The notes: generated from the letters alone by a model not told the origin. A stretch of 64,000 nt of DNA from Trileptium ribeirensis (GCA_030248225.1 JASANE010011659.1:1-64000); one strand, 5' to 3'; shown: positions 11,667 through 23,278, counted from the stretch's first letter. Translations and numbers: made by a program.

Positions 11667-13388
11667 GTGACCAAATTCATTTATCGTCTAATTGTATTGT
11701 TTGATATATGTATTTCCACAAATAGTCATGACAGTAGACTGCTATACTTTTTTCGTCGTTTCGGTGTGCTCTTTTGTTTCAGGGCACGTGACAACCGATC
11801 GAATACCTGGGCGCTCCTGCGTGGCTTGCTTCCACCTCAGCCCTTTTCAACTCTACATTGCGTTTCTTGCATCCACGTTTAAATTATATAATGATATAAA
11901 CGGATAAAATGACTAATTGCATCACCGTCTTCGGTCGGCGTGCGTCATCATCGATCGTCGCCATCGTTTCATCGGGAAAATTTACATACTTAGTCTTTAG
12001 AAAGCAAGGTCCAACCAACGTAGCACAAGACAATGCTTGTATGTTGTGGTCGCCGAGGTGTGACCCTTATGTAACAGTGCCATTGTTCCATGGTAGTATC
12101 GTTGTCAGCGTTTATTATTGACATTTATCATATTGACGCTTATTCTTACACATTTGTTGTACAATCAATCGCGACATAATAACTACGTCATCATATCATC
12201 TCACGCCCGTGCTGCGTACGAGTGCGGCTGCCTCACTTAATCGATTACGTACTACTGCCATCTGCATCAACAATCAGCGCGTTTGTGTCTACGCTCACAT
12301 CCAGACTGTGTAGCAACGTCACTAGCATCGCACCGACGGCCGATCAGCTAGGCGTCCACTTGCAGTGTCATCGTGCATCAACTTTACCGTCGTCATTATT
12401 TACAGGAATCGTTCAACATCAACCCAATTGCACTCAGGATTCGGATGGAAGCCGGACTCACATAACCGTGAGTGGTTCTGTATTATTTCTCTGTTCCTTT
12501 CGAGACACGCCGTAGGGGGGGCTTGGCAGCTCCTCGACGAGTGTCGAAATAGGACCTTAGTGCAAAACATTGCTCAAATTGCGCCTGCTTGTTGCTAAAG
12601 GCGCATGTGCGGCCGTAAATTCATGGAAAGCTTTTTTGATCACGACGTCATTCCCTGAAGTAAAAGTTAATCGAATTATTCTTATTTATATACTAACACT
12701 AACTAGATATTTAGACATTGAATGTCTGCTATGGTCCACGGTGGATTAACCACGAACTCAGCACTAAAAGAGCACTAGAGCACTTATCGCCGTAGCAGTC
12801 GCACCCGATAGTGCAGCAGACAAAAGCCACGGGCGAGCTTTCTTATGAGACAGACCCATACCACATGAAATTGCTCAATTTTTACTTAGTTGTCATGTCA
12901 TTTGTTTCTGAATTTGAGAGATTTCCTAGTTGAGAGATCAGTGATTGCTTAAATAATTTACAATTACAATACAAATTATTACATACACAGAGATGCTTTG
13001 TTTAACTGTTCTTATGAACTGAAACTATTAGCAATAATTTTATTGTGAACGGCACTGCAATATTTAAATAATCGCACGCTGGGCTGAGCCAAGACCTGGC
13101 ATACGACATTGAAACATGATTTTTAGTTATATATTATTTCACTGTTGGCATTATATTACTAATTATTTTGATATTCGCTGTTCAGCCAAACAAAGCCAAA
13201 CAAACATGCTAGAGCAATCACTGATCTCGAGCAATGATTTTTTACGATCTACTGATTTTTATTGCTAATCTTCTTCACTGCTAATTTCGTTGAAAAAATT
13301 TAATCCTATTACCAAATATTTGGTGGAAAATGCACAAGATGTGGTTTAACAAAATGTTCAGTAATGTTTGTTAAATGTTCTGGAGCGT
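11667..13388. other. Unassigned, locally GC-richer DNA
   Basis: About 11760-12660 is clearly richer in GC than its surroundings and has several open frames of 70-97 residues in overlapping phases (for example 12222-12515), none of which I can match to a family. It could be an old element or a host exon region; the sequence alone does not decide. Confidence 0.4.
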
Positions 13389-13392
13389 TTAA

Positions 13393-13657
13393 CCCTCTCA
13401 TGCCCACTAGGTTCAAATGGACCCAGCGCACATTGCGACTCGTTGCGTTTACTGAGTTTGTCGTACATCGTACGTTTGAACGTGCGTTGTTATTCGCTCG
13501 CATTGTGAGGTTCCTTAAGGAACCGAGCAACAGCTGTCAGATAGCTCAGTGGTTTGCGTACACAAGGTTCACGCCTACGTTTCGGGTTCGATCCCTGGCG
13601 CAGGCGTGAGTTTGTCAAACATTGCACGATACGCAAATTAATTCGGGCATGAAAGAG
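13393..13657 (+). mobile_element. TTAA-flanked miniature element with tRNA-like core
   Basis: TTAA (13389-13392 and 13658-13661) flanks inverted ends CCCTCTCATGCCC and CTCTTTCATGCCC (11 of 13 match), which is the piggyBac type of insertion. Inside is a perfect palindrome GGTTCCTTAAGGAACC (about 13509), then TAGCTCAGTGG at about 13542, a fair match to a tRNA A box, and GGTTCGATCCC at about 13586, a close match to the B box of RNA polymerase III promoters. Related sequence occurs at 26760-26900 (minus) and 61625-61790 (plus), so this is a repeat family. It is either a SINE whose ends resemble inverted repeats, or a miniature DNA transposon that captured a tRNA-like promoter. Confidence 0.75.
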
Positions 13658-13887
13658 TTAACCAAATAAATGGTAATACGATTAAATTAATTATGGGTAC
13701 ATGTGGCATAAGAAAACCCGTCAACTCACATGGTTTCAGTATTTTTTACGATCATAAACTATAATCAATTTTGCATTTCAGAAATAGAAAACATATGAGT
13801 TCAGTTACTACTTTTAACTTAGAATTTAGCTAGAACAACTTGCTTCTGGGCAGGTATTTTTCTCGTACTGTTCAGTTTCATCTGTAT

Positions 13888-15568
13888 CTAAAGGTATATG
13901 TACTCGACGTTTCTTAGTGATATTGCGATATTTGTGGCATCATCTGTCGGTATGTGACTCGCGCGAAACCATTCCTCAGCGTAGTCAACTGCGGCTAATT
14001 TGTTTATCTCGTCTAGACCGTTAATTCTAATTCGCATCAGTGCCTGCAATGTATTTACAGTTAGCCCGCTTCTACGCTTAGTTCGTATGTGGTTCATAAT
14101 TGGAAAAACCACGCTCAGCTTCGGCCGTCCCAATCGGTGAGACAAGGACTTTTTCGATTAGTTTTATAATATCTTTGTTTTCCAAAAATTTAAGTTTATC
14201 CATATAGTACTTCCAGAATGGGATAGCGTCTGTTTCCTGAAATCTAAGAAACTCACTGTCTTCAAGCAAATGCTCAAGCAAATTTTTCCACAAATCTTTC
14301 AGATCGTAGGTACATGGCACATGTAATTTGTCAGCTAGCTCACACAGTTCATTTAGACCGTAGGTAGGAACGTCAGCAACACTTTTTGGTAGATTACTTG
14401 GAATTAGTATGTCAAAACAGGATAGTAAGCTATCTGGGAAGTTCCAACTGATTTCGGCAATAGTGTAGTCTATTAACTGATTCCGAATGCTTGATAAACG
14501 CGGAGCAGCATCTATAGCAAGTTCCACATCTTGGAAAAAATGCTGTCAGCTCTTTCGTATTCTTCGAAAGAATTTTACCCGTTTCGCGCAGAAGGGCAAC
14601 CAGGGCGGAACCCTGTTTTGTTTTCAAATTGGTGAGTGATTCCAGGAGTGTAGTACGCTGCTTTTCTTGGACTATTAATAAGCCTGCTTGAAGCTGAAAT
14701 CGTTTGGACCACATTTTTAGTATGTCCAAAAGGTGGAGAAGAAAATTCAAATTTTTTCAATTTCAAGTTTTTCCCGATTAATTTTTTTCGTATAGCTACT
14801 GCCCGTGTTCGAGCTTCGTTCGAAAAACCAATCCTTGATTTGCTAATTAGCTCTAGGTCAGTTGTTATTAATTTCCAAGATTGTCGAATTTTGTTGATTG
14901 CTGAATGTTCTGAAGCAACCCAGCGAGTGCGAAATACGTAATTTCTTCCGTAGAATTTTTCATCCAAAGTAGCTCCCGTACATGTGAGTTACGTTTGTAT
15001 CCATGCACATTATAAAACTTATGAACGTTATCAATTGTGGTTTCAAATTCGGTCAAGTAGTCAACTGCATCCATTGCCCTACGACAGGCCAAGTGCAAGC
15101 AGTGTGCCATATAATGCACAGCGTATAACGGTTTACCTACGTACTCTGATAGCTTTCCACGTAGTCCACGTTGTACCATTATAATAGGTGCTCCATTTGC
15201 AGCAAGTCCCGCAAAATTAATTTTAATTTTAGAAACGAATGGCTCCACGTCTTTCTCAAAAGCCTCTTTAAATGCCTGCATATGACCTTCGGCCGTTTCG
15301 ATCTTCAGCGGAACGATTTTATAAAAGTAAATCGTGGGAGAATTGCTTTCCAGAGACTGAAAATAAACAATTAGGACGTGCGTTTGTGTATTATCTGTTG
15401 ACGCATCTGTTAACTTGTTAACTTGCAATCGGCTAACGGTATAGGCATGGCAAACCATAAATATTCTCGAGAACTTTGCACAAGAAATTACTGAATTTTT
15501 GGGCAACAGTATGCACTGAAAATTGGTCGCACACATAATTGCTTCAAACAAGCCCTTATCAATTTTAA
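13888..15568 (-). pseudogene. hAT transposase, catalytic and C-terminal part (interrupted)
   Basis: Five overlapping minus-strand frames (15565-14868, 14967-14575, 14750-14430, 14527-14078, 14145-13888) continue one another in order and together give a hAT transposase of the KIAA1586/ZNF862-like type. Visible are KLTDASTDNT near the first catalytic Asp, a HYMAHCLHLACRR block, FRTRWVASE near the catalytic Glu, and the C-terminal dimerisation block (GTAEAERGFS, then MNHIRTKRRSGLTV-TLQALMRI). At least four frameshifts break it. The second catalytic site reads ANGAPIIM where active relatives have Asp before GA, so the enzyme would be dead even without the shifts. The N-terminal part lies at 19045-19441, beyond the piggyBac insertion; the two were contiguous before it. 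Confidence 0.88.
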
Positions 15569-15583
15569 CCCTTAAATAGTATT

Positions 15584-16038
15584 TGTCCACCTGGGTGGAC
15601 AAACTTCGACCCAATGTAGATCGTGTTCAGTAAAAACCACGCCCACCCTTAGCAATCCAATTAAAGGTCTACCGTTTGCCTAGTATATGCATCACTTGCA
15701 GCGTAATTACTCCTGCAATATTCATATTGACAACGGCTGAAGTTTCATAGGTCGGTCGTATTATGTGTAAAATATTCAAATTACCGAAAATCCATATCTA
15801 CTACAGCTAGGGAATTCAACTGTTGTCAGAATAATATTTGTGTACCCGGGTATACATACGAGTGATTTGGTATTTCGTACGTGCATACACAGCATATAGT
15901 AAACAGTATTATCCATGTCCACCACAGTTGACATTTTTATATTAATAAATGTACACCAGAGTGGACAAAAATCTACATAGCAATACGTCCACTGGAGTAG
16001 ACATAATATTGAAGCACAAATGTCTACTGGAGTGGATA
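15584..16038. repeat. Left subterminal palindromic repeats of piggyBac
   Basis: Copies of an 18-base palindromic motif, consensus TGTCCACYNNRGTGGACA, lie at 15584-15601, 15916-15933, 15950-15967, 15986-16003 and 16021-16038. The last four are spaced about 35 bases apart. The same motif occurs in the right end of the element. Repeats at both ends are typical of transposase binding sites; that role is inferred. Confidence 0.85.
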
Positions 16039-16155
16039 ATTTTGTTTTATGTTCTCTATTTTAGTATTTTGTTAGACAGGGTATAGTAATAGTTGTAGCG
16101 TAAATACAAATAACAAGAACAATTTTGATAGCTAATTAACATATGAATAATTACG

Positions 16156-18430
16156 ATGAAAATTAAACCGGGTAGTAAATTTAAAATTGGTAGTAGAAGG
16201 AAAATTGACCAGTGTAATGATTCAGATAGTAGTAGCCCGGAAGAGCTTGACTCTGATTACGTTGACAGTGACATTTCAACTAACCAATCCGTTTCTGAAT
16301 CAAGTGAAGAGGGGTCCGAATCTGAAAGCAGCGCGTCGGAATTGGATGAAGAACCATTGGTAATTAGCGGGCAGTGGACACGATACCTTCCAGATAAATT
16401 TTCACAGCAACCTGCACCTCCCGATACAGAATTCGAAGGATTCGAACCTGGCGAAAAACTGCCTACTGATGCCGATTGTCTGCAATATTATCGGATGTTC
16501 CTAACGCCGCACATGGTCAATTTCTGTGTGGAACAATCTAATTTGTATCTCAGTGAGTCTCAACTCAGGAAATTCTATCTATTTTTTGCAATTTTGAATT
16601 TCTAATATATCCGCGAGATTCCATCTAATTATAATTATACATCTTTTATTTACACGACAAACGGTAGGTGGCACTGGTAGTTTGCACAAAAATTATTGTA
16701 CTCAGTCAACACAGGAATTTTTCATTGCGAACTTCGATGTTATGGATATTATAGCAACAAAGTGCATAGCTTCGAAACCCTCTATAGGCACAAGATACAT
16801 GCTGTGCTTTTGCTCGCATTTTCGCTCATTGTTTTTATGTATTATTTGCAGCATTCAAGAAGAACGAAGAAGCTTCCAAACGCCGACAGCCCAAACGAAA
16901 ACGCGGCAAGCCATATTGGGCACCCGTCAAACTAATTAGCGACGAAGATTTTTTGAAATTCGTTGGCTGCCTTTATTATATGTCACTCGTTAAGATACCT
17001 CAAAAAGAACGTTACTGGAAACGTGCGACAGCACAGCAAACCATAAAGCAGGCAATGAGTTATAAAAGATTCACACAGATCCTGCGCGTTCTACACTTTG
17101 CTGATCCAAATCTGGCTCCTGCGAAGGGATCCAAAAACTACGACAAGCTGTATAAAGTACGAGCCTTTCTGGATTTGGCCAACGAACGATTCAACAGCAA
17201 CTCGCCAGTCGAAACCATGCATGCAGTGGATGAGCAGATGGTTAAATGCAAAGGCCGCGTACCGGATAGTCTACGTCAGTATATGCCGGCAAAACCCACA
17301 AAATGGGGGTTCAAAATGTGGGCCCGATCAGGCAACTCTGGTTATATTCATCAAGCTCAGGTGTATGAGGGTGCGAGGAAGGCGGATCCAGCGCCAAAGC
17401 GTCGCAGCGCATCTGGGCCAGGCCCATCTTCGGCAGCAGCTTCCGGGGTGCCTGGCGATGCAACTCCAGAGGAAGAGTATATTGCGCTGATATCCCAAAT
17501 TACATCAGTTCCAGTGGAGTTGGTAAAGAAGGCCGGGCTAGGCGGTCAAATCGTTTTGTCGTTGTGCTCCTATCTACCTAAGGGAACGAGGGTATACTTC
17601 GACAATTTTTTTCATCATTAGCTGTAATCCATGCTTTATCAATAATGGATTTACAATGCGTTTGTACCATTCGCAAAAACCGCATCGGTGGGTGCCCGGT
17701 CAAGTCTGACGCTGAATTGAAACAAGCTGGACGAGGCAGCTGCGATGCGGTATACGATATGGAAAGCGGTGCCTTGATTTGCGGCTGGTATGATAACCAG
17801 CGTGTATTGTTGGCTGCAAACTATGCCGGACTGGTCCCGATGGATCAGTGCGCGCGACGCAATAAGCGCGAAAAAGTTATGATTCAGCGCCCATTCATCG
17901 TTCGTGAATATAATGCGTTTATGGGTGGGGTTGATAAAACGGACCAATTTGTGTCGCTATATCAAATCGACTTCCGCTGTCGAAAGTGGTATCATCGTCT
18001 CGTTTTCCGTTTGCTGGACCTAATGGTAGTAAATGCTTGGATTTTGTATCGCCAAAAAAGTATCAAGATTAGCCAGTTCGACTTCAAATTAATGATTTCT
18101 ATGGATTTGATTGAGTCCAAACTTCGTGCGGTTGAAGATTAAACTGGTCTGCCTTTATCACCATCACCACCAAAAAATGACGAGCCCTCTACATCCCGTG
18201 AATCACGATAATCTACTTCTACCGGGAAACGCTACGATGGCTTTGAGCATATGATTGAAATAGACACAGAGGGAGCTAAAAAAGGAAAGCGCTGCAAAGT
18301 ATGTGGCCTTCAAACCTTAGTATTCTGCTCCAAATGTATGGTTCATCTGTGCTTTGTGGTACGCGGTGTGGACAAAAACGGAAATCGTAATTTCCGCAAC
18401 TGTTTTAAGGGTTATCACACCCGGAAGTAG
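16156..18430 (+). pseudogene. piggyBac transposase, decayed, two exons
   Basis: Exon 1 starts at ATG 16156 and encodes a Ser/Asp/Glu-rich N-terminus, then ends in VEQSNLYL. A GTGAGT donor at 16553 and a TTTGCAG acceptor ending at 16851 define a 299-base intron; splicing restores the piggyBac order. Exon 2 (from 16852) has a basic KRKRGKPYW segment, LYYMSLVKIP, HAVDEQM (first catalytic Asp), YMPAKPTKWGFKMW, and RVYFDNFF (second Asp). A one-base loss after FDNFF (about 17612) shifts the frame; the new frame runs on through CTIRKNR and MGGVDKTDQ (third Asp). In-frame TAA stops at 18140 and about 18209 cut off the Cys-rich C-terminal zinc domain (CKVCG, FCSKC, ending YHTRK, stop 18430). All three catalytic Asp are retained, but the gene is broken in three places, so no full protein is expected. 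Confidence 0.93.
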
Positions 18431-18782
18431 CTAGGTAACAATAAACATTTGGTAACAAATGCGTAACATGTGACGTCGGCGACTACTGATGAAGTGCGCA
18501 TTAATTTTTTTGCTGTAACTTTACTACTATATATAATATTTTGCTACGCCAATCTGCGGTTTGATTAACAATTTCGTATTCGCTTCTTGGGAACGGTCGC
18601 AGGACTTATGACGCTTAACCAAGGTTCAGCTGATGCTACACGCCTGCAAACTATTCCCTGCTAACAATTTTCATTATTTTGGCGATTAGGACATTATAAC
18701 GATATCCACGAAGTCAAATTATCTGCAACGAAAAAACAACAGATGACGCTGCTTTAATGACATTATTGCCCTCAATATTAAA

Positions 18783-18916
18783 TGTCCACTATGGTGGACC
18801 ATTTTGCAAAACCGGATGTCCACTCTGGTATACATTGCAACGACAGATGCTTCCATTCAGTTTTTGTCCACCGTGGTGGACATGCCACAACTTGCGAATG
18901 TCCACTGAAGTCGACA
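18783..18916. repeat. Right subterminal palindromic repeats of piggyBac
   Basis: Four copies of the TGTCCACYNNRGTGGACA-type motif lie at 18783-18800, 18817-18834, 18865-18882 and 18899-18916, matching those at the left end. The copy at 18865 is nearly perfect (TGTCCACCGTGGTGGACA). Confidence 0.85.
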
Positions 18917-19044
18917 TCCGGTTCCGGTGCCCATTGTAAAAGCCGGTGAGTATATTTTTTGGTATCTATGCCGTAACTACATTAATATGTATTAGTATTA
19001 AACTTCAGCGTTAAGCGGTTCTCAGTAGACCATTTAAGGGTTAG

Positions 19045-19441
19045 GCTGTGTGCTAAACGGTATGTTCATTTTTGTTTCAAAAAATGGTTCTGAACATTTT
19101 AGCTGTTACATCATATTTATCTGCACGTCTGCGCTCGCTCTGCGATTGCGCACTTGTAAATCGTTCTGCAATCGAGCTAGCTGCGCGAGTTTCTACTTTC
19201 TGTATCAATGTTAAATGTGAAGACGATTTAGCATGGTTGTAAATTGTTTCATGATTGTCGTCGTAACTCTTTTTAAAACACCTTGCGGGTCAGCAAGCGA
19301 TGACCTATAATTTCTCTGCATTCCTAGGTCGTCATAGTATTTATGACAAATACGACATCGGTATCTTGATGTTTGAGGAGCTTCCGCGTTCGGCAAATAT
19401 TCAAACCAGGACTTACTTTTTTCTATAGTTGCTACCGGCAA
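19045..19441 (-). pseudogene. hAT transposase, N-terminal part (separated by piggyBac)
   Basis: The minus strand from 19441 gives WFEYLPNAEAP, then YRCRICHKYYDD (a Cys-x2-Cys finger start) and SSLADPQGVLK, the N-terminal signature of KIAA1586-like hAT proteins. Downstream, to about 19050, the same protein can be followed through a segment with ADKYDVTAKMFRTIF, where a stop or one-base shift occurs, and then NIPFS, a hAT motif that comes just before the point where piggyBac entered. The remainder of the protein is at 13888-15568. Intact length would be near 690 residues. Confidence 0.8.
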
Positions 19442-19577
19442 AATGCTACTCTGATGTGTTTCGATTTTCTCAAGCCAAGAATTTTTGAAAAAACACTCTG
19501 TATTCCAGTCACCCGTCTGCTAATACAATCTCAATATGCGATGGTCTGCTAGTTGACGCCACAGCATCAGCTGTGAC

Positions 19578-19787
19578 TTAGCAGACTTCACTTCGCGCGG
19601 TTGCTACGGCTTCTCTCACAACAGAAGCAAAGCTTTGCGTTGTAACTGACCAGTGTTCCGCAGGTGTCATTCCTGAAGAACCAACTGTGCAAGCGTGTTC
19701 TGGATCATGTTGAGGAGGACCAAATTCAAGGTCAATGTCATGCGTGAGCGGAACATTTACGATCTTTAACTCGCACATCGCGTGCAA
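19578..19787 (-). CDS. Unrecognised 69-residue open frame
   Basis: This minus-strand frame lies just upstream of the hAT N-terminus in the same orientation. Its composition looks protein-like (acidic and Pro/His-rich first half, with EFGPPQHDPEH), and it might be an upstream exon or leader of the hAT gene. I recognise no domain. It may also be chance. Confidence 0.25.
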   Translation of the reverse strand: MHAMCELKIVNVPLTHDIDLEFGPPQHDPEHACTVGSSGMTPAEHWSVTTQSFASVVREAVATARSEVC

Positions 19788-19799
19788 AATTGCAAAAGC

Positions 19800-20239
19800 T
19801 TCAATAATATTGTAAAAGTTATCAGTAACTCAAAAATAACAACCAATTATTCTTATTAAACGAAAACAATTTTAACATTAGATTCTTTTGGCTCTTCAGC
19901 GCGGTACAAATACAAGCAACCAGACGTTGATGAGACCCATAAAAACACCGGAAAATATGCGAACTTACAAAACAGCACGTACAAAGTGTGAATATAAGGC
20001 CGTCACACCAGGTGTAAAGAACAGTCGTGTGCGATCAAATACAAAGTTAAACTATTTTTGCCGCAAAATAATTCCGTGACTGCTTCGAATATGAAGAATC
20101 TTCCTAAAGGCAAATGTGTATGGTTTTGTTTGGCGAATTTGTTGTAAACAGAAACTGCCAGCTGCCAGTAAACAGAAACTTTACATTTTACACAATTCTC
20201 AGAATTATAAATGCTCAGAATGCAATCTACACTGCTCAG
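19800..20239. other. Unassigned spacer
   Basis: No gene recognised. GTAAACAGAAACT occurs twice at about 20145-20175, separated by a CCAGCTGCCAG block, and CTCAGAAT occurs three times at 20200-20245. Confidence 0.4.
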
Positions 20240-20430
20240 AATTGGAAACCCCGAAGGGGGGGGGGGGGTTGCGGACCCCAAAACCCCCGCCTCGACCAGT
20301 TTTGAGGCCGGACTCTAGTGCAGAAACTGAACTCATGCGCGAAAAATATAGCTGCTAGGACTAAAAAAAGGTCCTCCCGTGGGTGCCTCTACCCCCCTGG
20401 AATGACCGACTGCCGCCATGTATGATGTAA
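20240..20430. other. GC-rich patch with 13-base G run
   Basis: A run of 13 G (20256-20268) is followed by GCGGACCCC and further C-runs; CTACCCCCCTGGAATGACCG occurs at about 20389-20408 and GCCGCCATGTAT at 20412. The latter two words are also found in the GC-rich patch at 11604-11640, the second inverted. This could be a transposon end, perhaps of the hAT element, but I could not match target duplications. Confidence 0.35.
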
Positions 20431-23278
20431 ACGTTGCATAATTTTGTTTGAATTTTGTTCGTTTATTATTTGTTGGGGCCGGCAGTCTCGCTTGGCTGTA
20501 GTAAATGCCATTCCGAACCAGTGTGCAAGCGTTTGTAGCCATCCCAGTGCATCCGTAACCTCAAAAACCCCTGCCGCACATATTAAATTTTGCTGCAATT
20601 TTTGTGAATTTTAGTAAAATAAAAATACCTGAGGTAGCTTAATATGTTTGTTTTTTGCTTGGTAAGGGGAATTAAGATAGCGGTGCGTATGACGTGCTGT
20701 GGCAATATAGCGATTCCTTTTTTTCATTTTATTTTCATTAATTTCATTAGTTCTCTTCCCACCCCTCCTCTTTTCGTTGTATTTTCCAACTGTTTAGCAC
20801 CCCGCCCAAAACTAAAATTTTGATTCCTGCAAAGTTTTAAATACTTCTAAATTTTTTACCAATAATATCACTCAAAATTCTATCCAACAGCATTATAAGC
20901 TCAACAAGTTAGTTCACAACCGCGTTTGATGTTTAATGGTTTTCTTTGGGATTGCTAGCATACTCAGTTTCCGATTTTTGTACGGTCATGTTCAAATAGT
21001 GGCTGAAACGTCAGTCTTTGGAATCTAACATATATACATCGATTCGAGTGGTTCAAGTGATTAGCTGTGGCGCAGGCTGTTATCGGGCAGGCAGTTTCTA
21101 TGGTATATGTTATAACAACCTGTGTCGTTAATTCAATCTAATTTTGAACTTGGTTAATTCAGACACTTCGTGGGTATATTGAATGCCCCTACGCCGCTTC
21201 GCGACTCGCTTACCTTGGTCCTATTCTGCAATATATTACATTTGGAGAACAAATAGTTTGGCAGATTACAACAGTTAGATTCGTGGTTTGGGTTACGGTT
21301 GTGTAGCAGAAGTTGTGTACGTAAAACCGGTTCCGACAATAGTTTAGAAGCGTTATGTTTTGCTAATCCATCTCGATCTAACACGTAAAAAGGCGATACA
21401 TTGTCTTTGGTAAAATCTTTCTAAAATTGTTGAATTTCGTAGCAACACAGGGCTCGCACAATAATAAACAGTGGTCTTAATAGGGCATAAACCGTTATGG
21501 CACCACAGCGATTAAAATTTGAACTAAGCACCATCGGACTACCAACTGCATACCCACCGCCAGGTTACTGACGTTTTTCATTGTTCTTTAATTTCTCGTT
21601 CGAACCGCTGTGGTGTGACCGGCGAAATTGATGGTATAATGATATTTTCAAAGCTCGCGTTTAATAATGATATTTTTAAAGCTCGCGTTTATAGTAAAAA
21701 GCTAAGTGCATACTTGGTGAACCCTAAGGTGTGAGGTAGCTGGTAATAAGAATGGTGCAGCGGGATATAAGTACAAAACGCAGTATCAAACTTAGATACG
21801 TTAGCGCTGTCTAATTACCAGCAATGAAGATATGCCCGGAAAATATCTATATTAAAATTTTTTCTTTATCTCATTTTTGATATTACATGCGAACTACAAC
21901 CAATATAGTAAAGTACTAACATGAGGTATTACCGGTTGTAGTGCATCCAGCAGCTAAAGGAACCTGATGTTTGATATACGAATTAACTATAAATATCCAC
22001 CCAAATCAGTTTGACTTTTGACAATTAGTGGTAGTGGCCATAAAAAATTTTTATGAAATCGGTTAAATGCGCGCTTGCTGAGCCTACATCGCCGTAAGTC
22101 GAGACATAGTAACGTATTACCGGATAACGCAGCATAGTGGCTATCGGTCTGAAATATAGTACGTTTAGACATCCGTTGTTTCATTGTCATAATCGAGTAA
22201 GCTGTGCTACATTGCCGCAAATTGCTTTAGGTGTTAAAGTGCTGATAATAAAAATCCTATAGTGTTATAGCTGCACCCGGGACCGTCGGTTGAGCTTGTT
22301 TGCCTTATATTCACGACGAATACGTCCGATTCGCGAAGCAGGGTTGTTAACCAACAGAACCCTTTTATACCATAATGGTCAAAAAGGCCGAAATCGAGTC
22401 CAATTAGCATCGCACAAAATAACAATATTAATACTGGTCGCGTCTCATATTAAGTCCCTGAATGAGACTGACAATACCTTCTTCACTGTCAACTTTCATA
22501 AAACAAGCGTACCATAGTCGATCATTCATGAACTATGATTTGTTACGATGTGACCCGATACGTGAAATTAAACAAAGCGAAACAACTATATAAGATCGTT
22601 TGTTACAAGCATTATAATCAAAACACGACTCATATGTACCAAGACAGTAAGTTTAAAACTAGAAGAAGATAAGATTGGTTGTCCAAGCATGACTTTATGT
22701 TGTAACTTTTTTAATTTGTTCGAGTTAAGTTTTTCTAATGAGAAAAAGTGTCACACAGCAGGTCCTCAGTATATATAATATTCGAACATACTGAAATGAA
22801 CCATCAAAAATAAATTCCGATCACTGAATCTTGGCACGAAAGCCGAAGGACGAATTAAAACGTGACACCGTCAATGCTTGCTCGGAAACTTATTTGTTAT
22901 GCTTGATATACACAATGGCTATTATATATATATATAAAATCACGATCACCATTCTTACAGTTTCTATAATGACTACGTAAGCTTTTGCTGACTATTGATT
23001 CCATGATTCCAACAAAAGTCTATGTTGACGAATTGTGCAATTGAACTTACTCCTACATTTGTGTAATCGATCTGGTGATTTTTCAAAGGACAACTGAAAG
23101 GCCACAACTTCGACCGCGGATATATATAATATAGCATAAATTAGCATTAATTGCTAATTATAGAGCAAATCAATGGGATGTGTTATAGCGTAGAACAAAG
23201 TGAAAAATAATTTTACATTTTTATTTGTAAATATGAAACAAAATATAGAAGAATATCGTTTTAGATGAGGCTTGAACT
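20431..23278. other. Unassigned AT-rich DNA
   Basis: No gene recognised; open frames are under 80 residues and unmatched. A direct duplication of about 28 bases (AATGATATTT plus AAAGCTCGCGTTTA) is at 21638-21692. Short AT runs occur near 22922 and 23122. Confidence 0.5.

Larger units (their letters stand above)
15569..19040 (+). mobile_element. piggyBac transposon inserted in hAT gene
   Basis: The left end is TTAA followed by CCCTTAAATAGT (15565-15580). The right end, reverse complemented, is CCCTTAAATGGT next to CTAA (19029-19044), a TTAA with one change. TTAA target and CCC-starting inverted ends are the hallmark of piggyBac. The element is 3472 bp and carries a transposase gene on the plus strand. 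It sits inside the hAT reading frame: hAT coding sequence resumes on both sides, which gives the order of the two insertions. Confidence 0.92.

Noticed and set aside
13540..13610. Functional tRNA gene
   Set aside because: A and B boxes are good, but there is no paired acceptor stem and the sequence belongs to a dispersed repeat family.
16682..16939. Separate 79-85 residue genes inside the piggyBac element
   Set aside because: They are intron and out-of-frame readings; the splice sites explain this region.
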